From: Paenibacillus dauci
Lineage (GTDB): Bacteria > Bacillota > Bacilli > Paenibacillales > Paenibacillaceae
Assembly (NCBI RefSeq): GCF_000971985.1
Contig: NZ_LAQQ01000002.1
Location: 124,001 to 188,000, forward strand
Direction: 5' to 3'
DNA: 64,000 bases
In this document: piece by piece, positions 37,480 to 46,117 of the stretch
Layout of the letters: every line of letters begins with the position of its first letter
Numbering within the stretch: the stretch's first letter is position 1
Program-made: the position numbers and the translations under genes
The notes under the pieces: model-generated
Database searches by the model: none
What the model saw: only the letters and a program-made list of their open reading frames with translations
What the model was told of the DNA's origin: nothing

Positions 37480-37505
37480 ATGTATTTCATGCTTGGATAG
37501 TCTAT

Positions 37506-38420
37506 TCACATAAAATCATATACATAACGGATCACATGAAAGAATACGGGAGCCGTATAAGTCAGACTATCGACCCGGCTGAGGTAGCTTTCTTTGAGCG
37601 CTTCGGCACGGTCACTGTCGCCAATCAACAAATCACGCTTCAATACGGAGATGGTCAGACTACCAAAGAACCCTGCCAGACTAACCAGCATACCGATGAT
37701 CAGGGCAAATTGTGAACCAAATGGTGTCAGATACGGATGGGCCAGATAAGAGACAGCTGTCGTTACCACAAAGGCACAGATGAATCCTTCCCATGTAATA
37801 TGCGGATTGGCTGTCGGCACGATTTTCCTTTTCCCTATGTACATGGAGGCGAGGTAGTGAATCACGTCGTTCAGCTGGGTGAGCAGCACGAGGAACAGTA
37901 CCAGCCCCCCGCCATACGCCGGCGTCGCGAATGGAAAGTAGGCCAGATGGCTAAGTCCGAACACCATCAGCATGAGTCCCCACTGGGTTGAGCTAACACT
38001 GCGCAGGAACCCACCGGTCCCTTTGTTAATCAGCCTTGGCAGCGGCAGCAGCAGGAATACATAGATGGGGATAAAGACGATAAACATCCCGTACCAGCCA
38101 ATGTAGATCCAGTAAAATTGCAGTGGGATCGCCAGGTAGGCCCATAGAAACAGCCGCCGATCAGCCTTGCGCGTGCGAATCATGGAAAAGTATTCCTTGA
38201 GTGCAAAAAAGGTCAGTGCCATCAGCGATAGCAGCGAGACGATCGGATTAAACAGTGTTGCCAGACAAAAGATAAAGAACATGCCCCACCAGGTTTTGAT
38301 CCGGGTGCCGATCACTTTGTAATCCCGGTCCGGCTGAAGCTTGATCACGATCAGATAGACGATTTGCAAAATAAATAAAGCCGCAAAAACCAGAATTAAC
38401 GTAAATAACGAACCGCTCAC
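37506..38420 (-). CDS. Phosphatidate cytidylyltransferase-like membrane protein (CdsA family, GTG start)
   Basis: The protein has 304 residues and seven or eight membrane segments. The frame opens with GTG. The C-terminal region shows a CdsA-like signature in altered form: TISVLKRDLLIGDSDRAEAL, then KESYLSRVDSLTYTAPVFFH. Canonical CdsA proteins have S-x-x-KRD-x3-KD-x4-P-GHGG-x-x-DR-x-DS. Here the SxxKRD and RVDS parts are kept, but the GHGG part reads KESYLSR. It belongs to the longer YnbB-like branch. It would make CDP-diacylglycerol from phosphatidate and CTP, although the altered motif leaves activity or substrate open. Confidence 0.82.
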   Translation of the reverse strand: MSGSLFTLILVFAALFILQIVYLIVIKLQPDRDYKVIGTRIKTWWGMFFIFCLATLFNPIVSLLSLMALTFFALKEYFSMIRTRKADRRLFLWAYLAIPLQFYWIYIGWYGMFIVFIPIYVFLLLPLPRLINKGTGGFLRSVSSTQWGLMLMVFGLSHLAYFPFATPAYGGGLVLFLVLLTQLNDVIHYLASMYIGKRKIVPTANPHITWEGFICAFVVTTAVSYLAHPYLTPFGSQFALIIGMLVSLAGFFGSLTISVLKRDLLIGDSDRAEALKESYLSRVDSLTYTAPVFFHVIRYVYDFM

Positions 38421-38517
38421 AACCGATCACCAACCTGTCTTGAATTCGACTCCCAACACAGGAATCATATGTTATTATGAAGGAATAATTCCAACTTGAT
38501 AAGGGGACATTTTGACC

Positions 38518-39069
38518 ATGACCGACGAGCAGTCTGTCTTTATCCTGCTGACCAATACCGGGACGCTGTTTACCCGTGTCATTCAGACCTATACCAAGGC
38601 ACCCTATAATCACGCTTCAATCTCGTTTGATCGCGGACTGTCCGAGCTGTACAGCTTTGGCCGCAAGCAGCCCAATAATCCACTGAATGGCGGATTTGTG
38701 AGAGAAGATATTCAGACCGGCACATACAGCAAATATCCGAATACTACCTGTGTGATCTATGAGCTGCGGGTCTCCAGCCGGGAAGTGGAGAAAATGAAGC
38801 GGGTGCTGCAGATTTTTGTCCGCAGTCAGCAGAAATTTCTGTATAATCTGCTCGGTGTAATCGGCGTCGCGATCAAGGAACCGGTTGAATTCAGCAACTC
38901 CTATTTCTGTTCCCAATTTGTTGCAGAGATTCTGCAGCGGTCAGGCATTCGGTTGTGGAACAAACTGCCGGCGCTGGTCACACCGGACGATATGCGGCAA
39001 AGTGAACGGCTGCAGCTGGTATATGAGGGCAAATTGAGTGAGTACCGTCCGGAAGTAGAAAGTAGGTAA
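38518..39069 (+). CDS. YiiX/YebB-like permuted NlpC/P60 cysteine hydrolase
   Basis: The protein has 183 residues from the ATG at 38518, ten bases after AAGGGGA. The family pattern is FILLTNTGTLFTRVIQTYTK, then APYNHASISFD with the histidine, and NSYFCSQFVAEIL with the cysteine. This order (His before Cys) marks the circularly permuted papain-like group. Members cleave amide or thioester bonds, for example in wall peptides or lipids, but the substrate is unknown. The gene is divergent from the CdsA-like gene and ends before a good terminator. Confidence 0.8.
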   Translation: MTDEQSVFILLTNTGTLFTRVIQTYTKAPYNHASISFDRGLSELYSFGRKQPNNPLNGGFVREDIQTGTYSKYPNTTCVIYELRVSSREVEKMKRVLQIFVRSQQKFLYNLLGVIGVAIKEPVEFSNSYFCSQFVAEILQRSGIRLWNKLPALVTPDDMRQSERLQLVYEGKLSEYRPEVESR

Positions 39070-39117
39070 GCTGCATTGTTAGTGGAAATCAAAGAATAAA
39101 ATATGCACATAATCAGT

Positions 39118-39154
39118 AAAGGCTGGCTCCTCGAGATAGAGAGTCAGCCTTTTT
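39118..39154 (+). terminator. Terminator after YiiX-like gene
   Basis: AAAGGCTGGCTC and GAGTCAGCCTTT pair with one mismatch and a T tract follows. Confidence 0.82.
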
Positions 39155-39277
39155 ATGTAGCCTTTTTAAATATCCAATAATTTCAAAATAATAAGTGTGA
39201 AACCGTTTGAACATGCTGTCAAAGGTTAATACTAGCCTAGCAGGAACATTACACCATTAAAGAGGAGAGACAACAAC

Positions 39278-39874
39278 ATGTACAAAAAACTTCAACTGGT
39301 ATTTCTCGCTTCACTGGTAATATCTGCGACAGCAGTAACCCCTACCTTTGCTACCACAGGTGGAACGACAGGGACGACCGGAGCTGCTGGAACAACCGGA
39401 ACTACAGGAACTAGTACAGATGCTGGCGGAACAACGGGTACAACTGGAACAACAGGAACAGACAGTACCGGAACCATGGGTACGGATACAGGAACAACAG
39501 GTGGAACGACCGATACGACCGGAACCACGGGAACTGGAACCACCGATGCCACCGGAACGACTGGTACGGGAACGACTGACCCTGCAGGTACAACCGGAGG
39601 TACTACCGACACTACAGGTACGATGGGTACAACCGATACGACGGGAACAACAGGCACGAACGGAACAGGTACTACGGATATGAACGGTACTACCGGAACG
39701 ACCGGAACCACGGGAACCGGAACAACAGATACTACTACGGGTACGACTACCATGGATATGGAAGATGACGATGACAATGATTGGGGCTGGATCGGATTAT
39801 TCGGACTGCTGGGTCTGCTCGGACTATTGCGTCGTAAAGATCGTCGTGACGTAAATGGACGCGTTAATCGTTAA
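39278..39874 (+). CDS. Gly/Thr-repeat surface protein with WGxxGxxG C-terminal anchor
   Basis: The protein has 198 residues. It has a signal peptide (1-25, ending TPTFA). About 130 residues are built almost only from Gly and Thr with scattered Asp, Met and Asn ([16 protein letters not shown] patterns). An acidic stretch (MEDDDDND) follows. The C-terminus has the motif [16 protein letters not shown] and a basic tail RRKDRRD. This matches the WGxxGxxG family, a sortase-independent C-terminal sorting-like signal (motif, membrane helix, basic tail). The role is probably a wall or membrane-anchored stalk. AGAGGAGAGA precedes the ATG. Confidence 0.88.
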   Translation: MYKKLQLVFLASLVISATAVTPTFATTGGTTGTTGAAGTTGTTGTSTDAGGTTGTTGTTGTDSTGTMGTDTGTTGGTTDTTGTTGTGTTDATGTTGTGTTDPAGTTGGTTDTTGTMGTTDTTGTTGTNGTGTTDMNGTTGTTGTTGTGTTDTTTGTTTMDMEDDDDNDWGWIGLFGLLGLLGLLRRKDRRDVNGRVNR

Positions 39875-39958
39875 TTGAATATACAGTCTTGAATCGAAAA
39901 TGTAATAATGGCATCCATCCCCTTATCACCTGCTGTGAGCAGAATGGATCGCTATTCC

Positions 39959-39998
39959 CAAAATGCCAACCGCTGATCTTATGCGGTTGGCATTTTTG
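39959..39998. terminator. Bidirectional terminator
   Basis: AAAATGCCAACCGC and GCGGTTGGCATTTT form a perfect 14-base stem with T tracts on both strands. Confidence 0.9.
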
Positions 39999-40061
39999 GT
40001 TCTGACAACGATGGTGCCAATTTGAAGATGGATTGTCATTAAAATTGGAATAAAGGTGAAT

Positions 40062-40090
40062 TTGGAATAAGCTGCCAATAAGGGTATACT
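40062..40090 (+). promoter_or_regulatory. Promoter of the methyltransferase gene
   Basis: TTGGAA (40062-40067) and TATACT (40085-40090) are 17 bases apart. This gives a leader of about 180 bases before the start at 40278. Confidence 0.5.
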
Positions 40091-40122
40091 GGAATTAATT
40101 CTCAAGATAATGGGGTGAACAG

Positions 40123-40152
40123 GTGCTAATCCGTATGATTCGAAGTAAGTAG
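40123..40152 (+). CDS. Possible 9-codon leader peptide
   Basis: GTG at 40123 follows GGGGTG by 5 bases and opens a frame reading (M)LIRMIRSK before TAG at 40150. It lies in the long leader of the methyltransferase gene, upstream of a hairpin (GTCTG-TCTT-CAGAC). It may be chance. Confidence 0.25.
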   Translation: MLIRMIRSK

Positions 40153-40277
40153 ACGCCGGGCTGGATCAAAACGCGTACCAGCTATACAGGGAGCAGTCTG
40201 TCTTCAGACAATCCACCGGCATCCACGAATCGGATACACACCGTAGGTCCATTATAATAGAGAAGGAATGAGATCAG

Positions 40278-41027
40278 ATGATGAAGGAATTTGAATATAG
40301 AGCATTTTATGACCGGGTAGGACCGGATAACGGCTGGGATTTCAGCCGGATGAAGTATGAGTCGGAAGGAATCGCCTGGGATTTGTACCAAGAGGTTACC
40401 GAGCAGTGTACGCCCCATGCTCTGCTGCTGGATATCGGAACCGGCGGTGGAGAGGCACTGTTGGAGCTGGCAGATGAAGCTCTGCTGCTGGTCGGCATTG
40501 AGCAGTCTGCCGGAATGATGCAGCGAGCGGCTGCCAACCTGGCTGCATCGGACAAACGTAATGTACGAATCTTGCAGATGGATGCCAGAGAGATGCAATT
40601 TCCGGATGGGTTTTTCAATATCATATCCTGCCGTCATGCTCCATTCTCTACCAGCGAGACGGCGCGGGTACTGGCACCGGGTGGAATCTTTCTTACCCAG
40701 CAGGTCAGTGAAGGGGACAAATGGAATCTGGTAGAAGCTTTTGGCAGAGAACAGGAGCGGCAGCCGGATGGTACACTTTTAAACCGGTACCAAGAAGAGC
40801 TTCATGCCGAGGGTTTTCAGCATATTCACTGTGAAGAATACGATGCCGTAGAATATTATAGAACGGTAGAAGATCTGATTTTCCTGCTCAAGCATGCACC
40901 GATTATTCGTGATTTTGGCGAACAGGCGGAGGATTTTGCGATTCTGGAGCGATTTGTACAGGAACATCGGACCAAGCGGGGGATTAGAACCAATTCCAAA
41001 CGCTTTAAAATCGTCGCACATCGATAA
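40278..41027 (+). CDS. Class I SAM-dependent methyltransferase
   Basis: The protein has 249 residues. Motif I is LLLDIGTGGGEALLELADEA near residue 50, followed by the acidic end of strand 2 (LLVGIEQSAGMM), motif II VRILQMDAREMQFPDGFFNI and motif III AARVLAPGGIFLTQQVSEG-like (ARVLAPGGIFLTQQV). These identify the Rossmann SAM-binding fold. The C-terminal 100 residues should bind the substrate but show no specific family motif. It may act on a small molecule, tRNA or protein. The ribosome site (AGAAGGA) is weakly placed. Confidence 0.88.
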   Translation: MMKEFEYRAFYDRVGPDNGWDFSRMKYESEGIAWDLYQEVTEQCTPHALLLDIGTGGGEALLELADEALLLVGIEQSAGMMQRAAANLAASDKRNVRILQMDAREMQFPDGFFNIISCRHAPFSTSETARVLAPGGIFLTQQVSEGDKWNLVEAFGREQERQPDGTLLNRYQEELHAEGFQHIHCEEYDAVEYYRTVEDLIFLLKHAPIIRDFGEQAEDFAILERFVQEHRTKRGIRTNSKRFKIVAHR

Positions 41028-41034
41028 ATACAGC

Positions 41035-41070
41035 AAAAAGGATACCGGCATAGCGTCGGTATCCTTTTTT
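41035..41070 (+). terminator. Terminator after methyltransferase
   Basis: AAAAAGGATACCG and CGGTATCCTTTTTT form a perfect stem with a T tract. Confidence 0.92.
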
Positions 41071-41131
41071 GATATGATTTTACGCATCCACGGAAGCATC
41101 CGGTATGTTGGACAGGCCTATCAGATGTGAA

Positions 41132-42037
41132 TCAGACAACCTGCGCTTCCGGTACGAGAACCTTGATATGACCGGGCAGAATATGCATATCGATAGGCAG
41201 CGCCGGACCTTCTTCGCCGTCCACATTGGTACGAACCGGCTGGTTAGAGGTGACTTTAATATGATGCGCTGTAAAATAAATAACATCCTGGTGATCTTTG
41301 AGATGACCGAACAGCAGGGAGGCGCCGACTGCCAGCGTGTTGAACAGGTTCAGATCTTTGAAAATGAACCCATGCAGCAGGCCGTCATCGACTTCAGCCT
41401 CCGGAGCAATCTTCTCAAATCCGCCGACCGAGTTGGTCAGTGTAGCGATGAACAGTGGAGATTCACCTTCCCAGACTTCACCGTCGTATTCAATATGCAG
41501 TGGTGCTGCCGAATTGCTCACCAGCTCGCGCAGTCCTTCGCGGAAATAGGCAAATGCGCCAAGCTTGGATTTATCCTCGGAAGAGACCGAAGAGAGGGAT
41601 TCGGCCAGGGAGCCTGCAGCGACTACATTCGCAAATAGCTGTTCGTTGAGCCGTCCCATATCGACATCTTTGACCTGCAAAGAGGTCAGTGTGCGAATCG
41701 CCTCATCCGGATCAAGCGGAATCTGCAGTGCGCGGGCAAAGTCATTGACCGTTCCCAGCGGTACAACACCGAGCAGCGGACGGTGCTTCTGATCGAGCAA
41801 TCCATTGATCGTCTCATGCAGAGTACCGTCGCCCCCGATCGATACCACCAGATCGAAAAAGTCTTCACAGGCGGAAATACAGAAATTGGTCGCGTCCAGT
41901 TCCTTGGCAGTTTCGTTAATTACAACGTCATATCCGACTTCATCGCGCAGCAGCTGTTCGACTTTTTGCAAGTATTCCAGCGCCAGCTCTTTGCCGGAGG
42001 AAGGGTTGATAATGATCATGGCTCGCTTCACGGACAT
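41132..42037 (-). CDS. Diacylglycerol/lipid kinase (DagK/YegS family)
   Basis: The protein has 301 residues. It shows the DAGK catalytic motif LVVSIGGDGTLHETINGLLD near residue 65, the N-terminal AMIIINPSSGKELALEYLQK and the ligand-binding VVPLGTVNDFARALQIP. These belong to the soluble DgkB/YegS lipid kinases, which phosphorylate diacylglycerol or related lipids using ATP and feed phosphatidate back into lipid synthesis. It is monocistronic and convergent with the methyltransferase gene. Confidence 0.92.
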   Translation of the reverse strand: MSVKRAMIIINPSSGKELALEYLQKVEQLLRDEVGYDVVINETAKELDATNFCISACEDFFDLVVSIGGDGTLHETINGLLDQKHRPLLGVVPLGTVNDFARALQIPLDPDEAIRTLTSLQVKDVDMGRLNEQLFANVVAAGSLAESLSSVSSEDKSKLGAFAYFREGLRELVSNSAAPLHIEYDGEVWEGESPLFIATLTNSVGGFEKIAPEAEVDDGLLHGFIFKDLNLFNTLAVGASLLFGHLKDHQDVIYFTAHHIKVTSNQPVRTNVDGEEGPALPIDMHILPGHIKVLVPEAQVV

Positions 42038-42039
42038 GT

Positions 42040-42382
42040 TCCTTTCTCATCAATCAGTAGTATGGTTACGCTGCAGGGCAGCGGAGTACATGGAGCAGAA
42101 GGGTGAATCATCTACTATTTACCCCAAATAACCGGGATTGCTGTAATTTTCCATGCAGGAAGTGGAAGAATATTCCCTGAGTATCACAAAAATTCAGATA
42201 ACAGAGAATTAGAAAGCGAAAAAATAGGTGAGAATCAGTAGTGCATCCAGAGGATGGCTCTGTCAGATGCCGTAGATAACCATCTTGCAGAGTAGAAGCA
42301 GCAAGTACGCAACAAAAAAAGAGCCTCTTTGCAAAAGAGGCTCCTTACCGTTCACGTATTTCATCTATTTGGAGATTTATAT
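42040..42382. other. Non-coding gap with terminator
   Basis: Apart from the terminator at 42314-42342, which serves the MFS gene on the minus strand, nothing recognisable is present. Confidence 0.5.
42314..42342 (-). terminator. Terminator after MFS gene
   Basis: GAGCCTCTT and AAGAGGCTC form the stem around TTTGCAAA-type loop sequence, followed by seven T on the minus strand. Confidence 0.88.
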
Positions 42383-43612
42383 TTATTTATGCGCTGTATG
42401 GGCTGAAGGTAGAGCATTTTCTGTCTCTGGCTGCTTCATTTGGAGCGTCAGAACACAGCAGAACAGAGTAAGCAGAGCAGACAGTCCAAATACAACGAAC
42501 AGTGAAGAATGATTTACAATAAAGCCCGATGCGGTTGTACCCAGCAGCATGCCTGCCATCAGGATCGGCATAATGACTCCGCTGGTTCGGCCAATATATT
42601 CTTTACGTACTTCTTTGATCATGATTGCACTGAAAATAACTTCAAAGAAAGCAGCAGATAATCCGGATAAAACACGCGTTCCAGCTGTCAGCAGAGGCCA
42701 GACCGACCATACTTCAACAACGGTCAGAACAGACCATATCAGCATCAGAATCGTCATGACATTACGTCGATTGCGTCCTACCCATACCGTAATGGATGCA
42801 GCGAGCAGTCCGCCTATCAGCATACCTACTCCTTCGGAAGCAGCAAACCACTGTATACTTTCTTTGGGCAGACCCAGCCGGTTCATGGCTACAAAAGCAT
42901 CCAGTGGCTGGGTCAAACCCATAGAGATGCCGCTAATTAGAAATAGCGAAGCAATCACACGCAGATTGGGGCGTCTCCATACATAATGTAGTCCGTCTTT
43001 CAGGTCTGCCCAGGCTGAAGTTTTCTCTAGACGTGCTTCCCTTATTTTCTTTGGCAAAAACACCTGAATGACTGCAGCAGTTATAAAAATGATCATTAGG
43101 ATTATAAGCGATGAATACAGACCAAACTGGGAATACACAAAAGTCCCCAGAATCGGACCGAAAATTGTAAATACAGCCATCATACTTTGTGTAATACCTA
43201 TCGCTGTGCCTATTTGCTCTTCAGGAACATGCTGCCGGAACAGTACAGAAGAGGAAGGCTGGGAGAATTGGCTGACGATGGCGGAAATGACAGTGGCGAC
43301 AAATACAGCCTGCCAGATACCGGCGTGAACCAGTATAATCACGAGCAGGATGGAAAGGGCGCTCAATGTATCCCCTATAATAACCGTCTTGCGTGGTTCC
43401 CAGCGATCAGCAAACGTACCGCCAATCAGCGAGAAGATAAAAATAGGTAGATATTCGAACATGGTTAGCAAGGAAACGGCAACAGGGCTATTGCCGCTCT
43501 GCTCCATGATATAGAATAATAACGCCATGTTACGGATCCAGATCCCCATTTGCTGAAGTAAATCTGCTCCGGCTACAATAACAAATACTTTGTTTTTTAA
43601 TAAAGAAGTCAT
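42383..43612 (-). CDS. MFS exporter of the MefA/EntS type
   Basis: The protein has 409 residues and 12 membrane segments. The first loop carries IGGTFADRWEPRKTVIIGDT, the MFS loop 2-3 motif in the form of macrolide (MefA) and enterobactin (EntS) exporters. SSSVLFRQHVPEEQIGTAIG and SGISMGLTQPLDAFVAMNRL are also typical. It probably exports a drug or natural product. AAGGGG precedes the ATG. The promoter at 43678-43708 has a 19-base spacer typical of MerR control. Confidence 0.88.
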   Translation of the reverse strand: MTSLLKNKVFVIVAGADLLQQMGIWIRNMALLFYIMEQSGNSPVAVSLLTMFEYLPIFIFSLIGGTFADRWEPRKTVIIGDTLSALSILLVIILVHAGIWQAVFVATVISAIVSQFSQPSSSVLFRQHVPEEQIGTAIGITQSMMAVFTIFGPILGTFVYSQFGLYSSLIILMIIFITAAVIQVFLPKKIREARLEKTSAWADLKDGLHYVWRRPNLRVIASLFLISGISMGLTQPLDAFVAMNRLGLPKESIQWFAASEGVGMLIGGLLAASITVWVGRNRRNVMTILMLIWSVLTVVEVWSVWPLLTAGTRVLSGLSAAFFEVIFSAIMIKEVRKEYIGRTSGVIMPILMAGMLLGTTASGFIVNHSSLFVVFGLSALLTLFCCVLTLQMKQPETENALPSAHTAHK

Positions 43613-43677
43613 AGTGTCCCCTTGGATTCCGAGAATGAATGTAGTCGATTCTCCTTGATAGTATGTTTCTCTATTTT

Positions 43678-43708
43678 AAAATAAGGTATACCGTAACCGG
43701 ATAGTCAA
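43678..43708 (-). promoter_or_regulatory. MerR-type promoter (19-base spacer)
   Basis: On the minus strand TTGACT (complement of 43703-43708) and TATTTT (complement of 43678-43683) are separated by 19 bases. The spacer contains a partial dyad, TATCCGGTTACGGTATA, matching its own complement at 12 of 17 positions. MerR-family activators correct such over-long spacers. No MerR gene is in the window. Confidence 0.35.
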
Positions 43709-43778
43709 GCGGAGAAAATAGACAACGACCTAAAACAAATGCGAAAACCCATCATGGAGTTGGCTGAGGCATACAACA

Positions 43779-43811
43779 AAGAAGCCTCTTGTTAAGCAAG
43801 AGACTTCTTGT
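43779..43811 (-). terminator. Hairpin after sensor-kinase gene
   Basis: AAGAAGCCTCTTG and CAAGAGACTTCTT pair with one mismatch, 50 bases past the kinase stop. The T tract is weak. Confidence 0.6.
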
Positions 43812-43861
43812 ATGTTCAATAGATTCATACAGGCAGACCGTCATACGGCGATTCGTAGCGG

Positions 43862-45136
43862 TTACAAATATATCGAAAAGGTTGTGGATTCGCCTACTGT
43901 ACTTTTCGCCTCGATCCGTCCGCCATGCTGCTCTACAATCGACTTGGCAATCGCCAGACCCAGTCCGTGTCCGCCCTGAGAGCGTGCGCGCGAAGCATCC
44001 GTCCGGTAAAAGCGGTCGAAAATCCGGTCCAGATGCTGGGGAGCGATGCCTTCGCCGGTATTGCTGACCGAGAGTACAGTCTGTTGATTATGCCGATGCA
44101 GAGCCAGGGTAATGCTGCCGCGGGGATTGCAATACTTGATCGCATTATCCAGCAGAATCATAATAACCTGCTGCATCTGCTGGCTACTGCCCTCGATCAT
44201 CAGTCCGGGTGTAATATCATACTCCAGCGATAACTCCTTTTCGAAAATGACAGCCTCCATCGTCAGGATCAGGTTCTCCGCCGTCTCGCTCAGATCAAAC
44301 GTACTGTGCATCATCGTGGGACGTGCATCCTCCATTTCGGTCAGGTAGAGCAGATCGCCGGTCAGACGGGACATACGCTCGGTCTCGCCTTTGATATAAT
44401 GCAGCCACTTGGACTGGCTGCGAATCGTCTCGTCGGGATTCGCGAGCAGTACATCGGCATTGGTGTTAATCACGGCGAGTGGTGTCTTCAGCTCATGGGA
44501 AGCATCGGCGATAAACTGCTTTTGCTTGTCAAAAGCGTCCTGTACCGGCCGGATCGAGCGGTTGGCAAAGTATCGACTGGTGAAAAAGAGCAAGATCAGC
44601 ATTACTACGCCAACTGCGGTAAACGTATAGATCAGATTGGTCAGAATGCCTTGCTGTGCCGTTACATCCATAAACGTATACAGATGCCCGCTGTTCAGCG
44701 GCTGCCGGACAAAGGCCCAGTCGCTTCCATCCAGCGAAAACTGACCTTGATCGGTATTTATGGCGATAGCTTCCTGCAAGGCACTGGAAGAGACACTGCC
44801 GTCAATCTCGACCTGTGATTTGCTGTTTACCTGCTTGCCGCTGCTGTCCGTCTCGATCATAAAGGCAACCGCCCGTTCCGGCGGTGTATTCTGATTCGGA
44901 CTACCAGCCAGGCTGCCACTGCTGCCTGTCGTCGCCTGTCCACTACGCGGGGGCTGCTGACCGCCAGCATCAAAAGGTCTTAAATACGAGTCCGAGATTC
45001 GCATGAGATCCATACGGACATCATTTTGGACATCCCGGTAGGTAATAATATAAATAGAGGCAAAAGCGACCAGCATCAGAATCGAGATCGTCGCCAGATT
45101 CAGAATCAAAAAGCGATTGCGCAGCTGCTTGAACAT
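43862..45136 (-). CDS. Sensor histidine kinase
   Basis: The protein has 424 residues. There are two membrane segments (about 10-32 and 178-200). The extracellular loop of about 145 residues includes a low-complexity Gly/Ser/Pro stretch. The phosphoacceptor is H in ADASHELKTPLAVINTNADV near residue 214. ATPase boxes follow: N (LLDNAIKY), G1 (NTGEGIAP), F (RIFDRFYRTD) and G2 (GGHGLGLAIAKSIVEQHGG). No clear HAMP domain separates the second membrane segment from the HisKA domain. The start overlaps the response-regulator stop by one base (TGATG). It faces away from the polyphosphate operon at 46553. Confidence 0.92.
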   Translation of the reverse strand: MFKQLRNRFLILNLATISILMLVAFASIYIITYRDVQNDVRMDLMRISDSYLRPFDAGGQQPPRSGQATTGSSGSLAGSPNQNTPPERAVAFMIETDSSGKQVNSKSQVEIDGSVSSSALQEAIAINTDQGQFSLDGSDWAFVRQPLNSGHLYTFMDVTAQQGILTNLIYTFTAVGVVMLILLFFTSRYFANRSIRPVQDAFDKQKQFIADASHELKTPLAVINTNADVLLANPDETIRSQSKWLHYIKGETERMSRLTGDLLYLTEMEDARPTMMHSTFDLSETAENLILTMEAVIFEKELSLEYDITPGLMIEGSSQQMQQVIMILLDNAIKYCNPRGSITLALHRHNQQTVLSVSNTGEGIAPQHLDRIFDRFYRTDASRARSQGGHGLGLAIAKSIVEQHGGRIEAKSTVGESTTFSIYL

Positions 45137-45813
45137 CAGATGGTTCCCTCCAGCACATAGCCTACATTGCGAATCGTAGTAATGCGTACCGTAGCGTTCA
45201 GGAAGTTCAGCTTTTTCCGCAGAAAGGAAATGTAGACTTCTACATTATTATGCTCCACATCCGAATCGAATCCCCACAGTTTCTCGATAATCTGCTCTTT
45301 GGACGTAACGCCCTGCTTGCGGATCATGAGCAGCTCCAGAAGCTCGCTTTCCTTGAGATTGAGCTTCATTTCCTTGCCACCGACGGTCAGCTTGAGCGTG
45401 GAGGTGTTCAGCTCCAGATCGCCGTATTTGAGTCCGTCTTCCGGTACCACTTCCCCTTTACGCCGCAGAGCTGCCCGGATGCGCGCCATCAGTTCCTCGG
45501 ACGAAAAAGGTTTGGCGATATAATCGTCTGCGCCATAGTCGAGCCCGGTTACTTTGTCCGAGATCTCTCCCTTTGCGGTGAGTAGAATGACCGGCGTCGC
45601 ATCCCCCTGGCTGCGTAGTGTCTTCAATACCGTTATGCCATCCATCTCCGGCATCATAATATCCAACAGCAGCAGATCGTAGATCCCGCTTTGCGCATAG
45701 TCAAGCCCGGTGCGCCCGTCATGCACCGCATCTACGGAGTAGTTGTGTTTTTTGAGAATCTGCGTCAGCGCTTCGGCCAGATGAAGTTCGTCCTCTACAA
45801 TTAGTATTCGCAT
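45136..45813 (-). CDS. OmpR-family response regulator
   Basis: The protein has 225 residues from the ATG at 45811-45813; AAGGA overlaps the earlier ATG at 45825. The receiver domain has MRILIVEDELHLAEALTQIL, the phospho-aspartate in LLLLDIMMPEMDG (near residue 51), T in VILLTAKGE and K in ADDYIAKPF. The C-terminal winged HTH (Trans_reg_C) ends in EQIIEKLWGFDSDVEHNNVE, then VYISFLRKKL. A direct repeat upstream (45924-45943) fits OmpR-type binding at its own promoter. The divergent VTC operon is a likely second target. Confidence 0.93.
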   Translation of the reverse strand: MRILIVEDELHLAEALTQILKKHNYSVDAVHDGRTGLDYAQSGIYDLLLLDIMMPEMDGITVLKTLRSQGDATPVILLTAKGEISDKVTGLDYGADDYIAKPFSSEELMARIRAALRRKGEVVPEDGLKYGDLELNTSTLKLTVGGKEMKLNLKESELLELLMIRKQGVTSKEQIIEKLWGFDSDVEHNNVEVYISFLRKKLNFLNATVRITTIRNVGYVLEGTI

Positions 45814-45909
45814 GATTGTTGTCATCCTTTATATTAAATTAGCGTTCGATGTACTGTATGATCAGGAATGAATGTCGCTCTTTTGTAGTCATATCGTGTT
45901 CATCTTTGT

Positions 45910-45943
45910 ATTGTAAAGTAGATACCTTTAACTAACCTTAACT
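45910..45943 (-). promoter_or_regulatory. Direct-repeat activator site and -10 of the two-component operon
   Basis: On the minus strand AGTTAAGGTT and AGTTAAAGGT follow each other with a 10-base period (complement of 45924-45943). They end about 8 bases before a TACAAT -10 (complement of 45910-45915) and so replace the -35. This layout is typical of PhoB/OmpR-class activation. Confidence 0.5.
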
Positions 45944-46117
45944 GATTATAGATTGAATATATTATTTAAGAAGAATAAGAAACGTACTTGAACTATATAC
46001 TATGTTTACAATCGGTATTTAAGCTGTGAAATATAATCAGTTCGCTTACCCTACATATCTATATAGTGATCAAAGAAGTATGCTGAGAAGTTGTCACTAT
46101 TAAATTGTGCTACCCTA

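Noticed and set aside
39292-39777. Minus-strand Val/Pro repeat frame
   Set aside because: It is the antisense reading of the Gly/Thr repeats and has no start signal or context.
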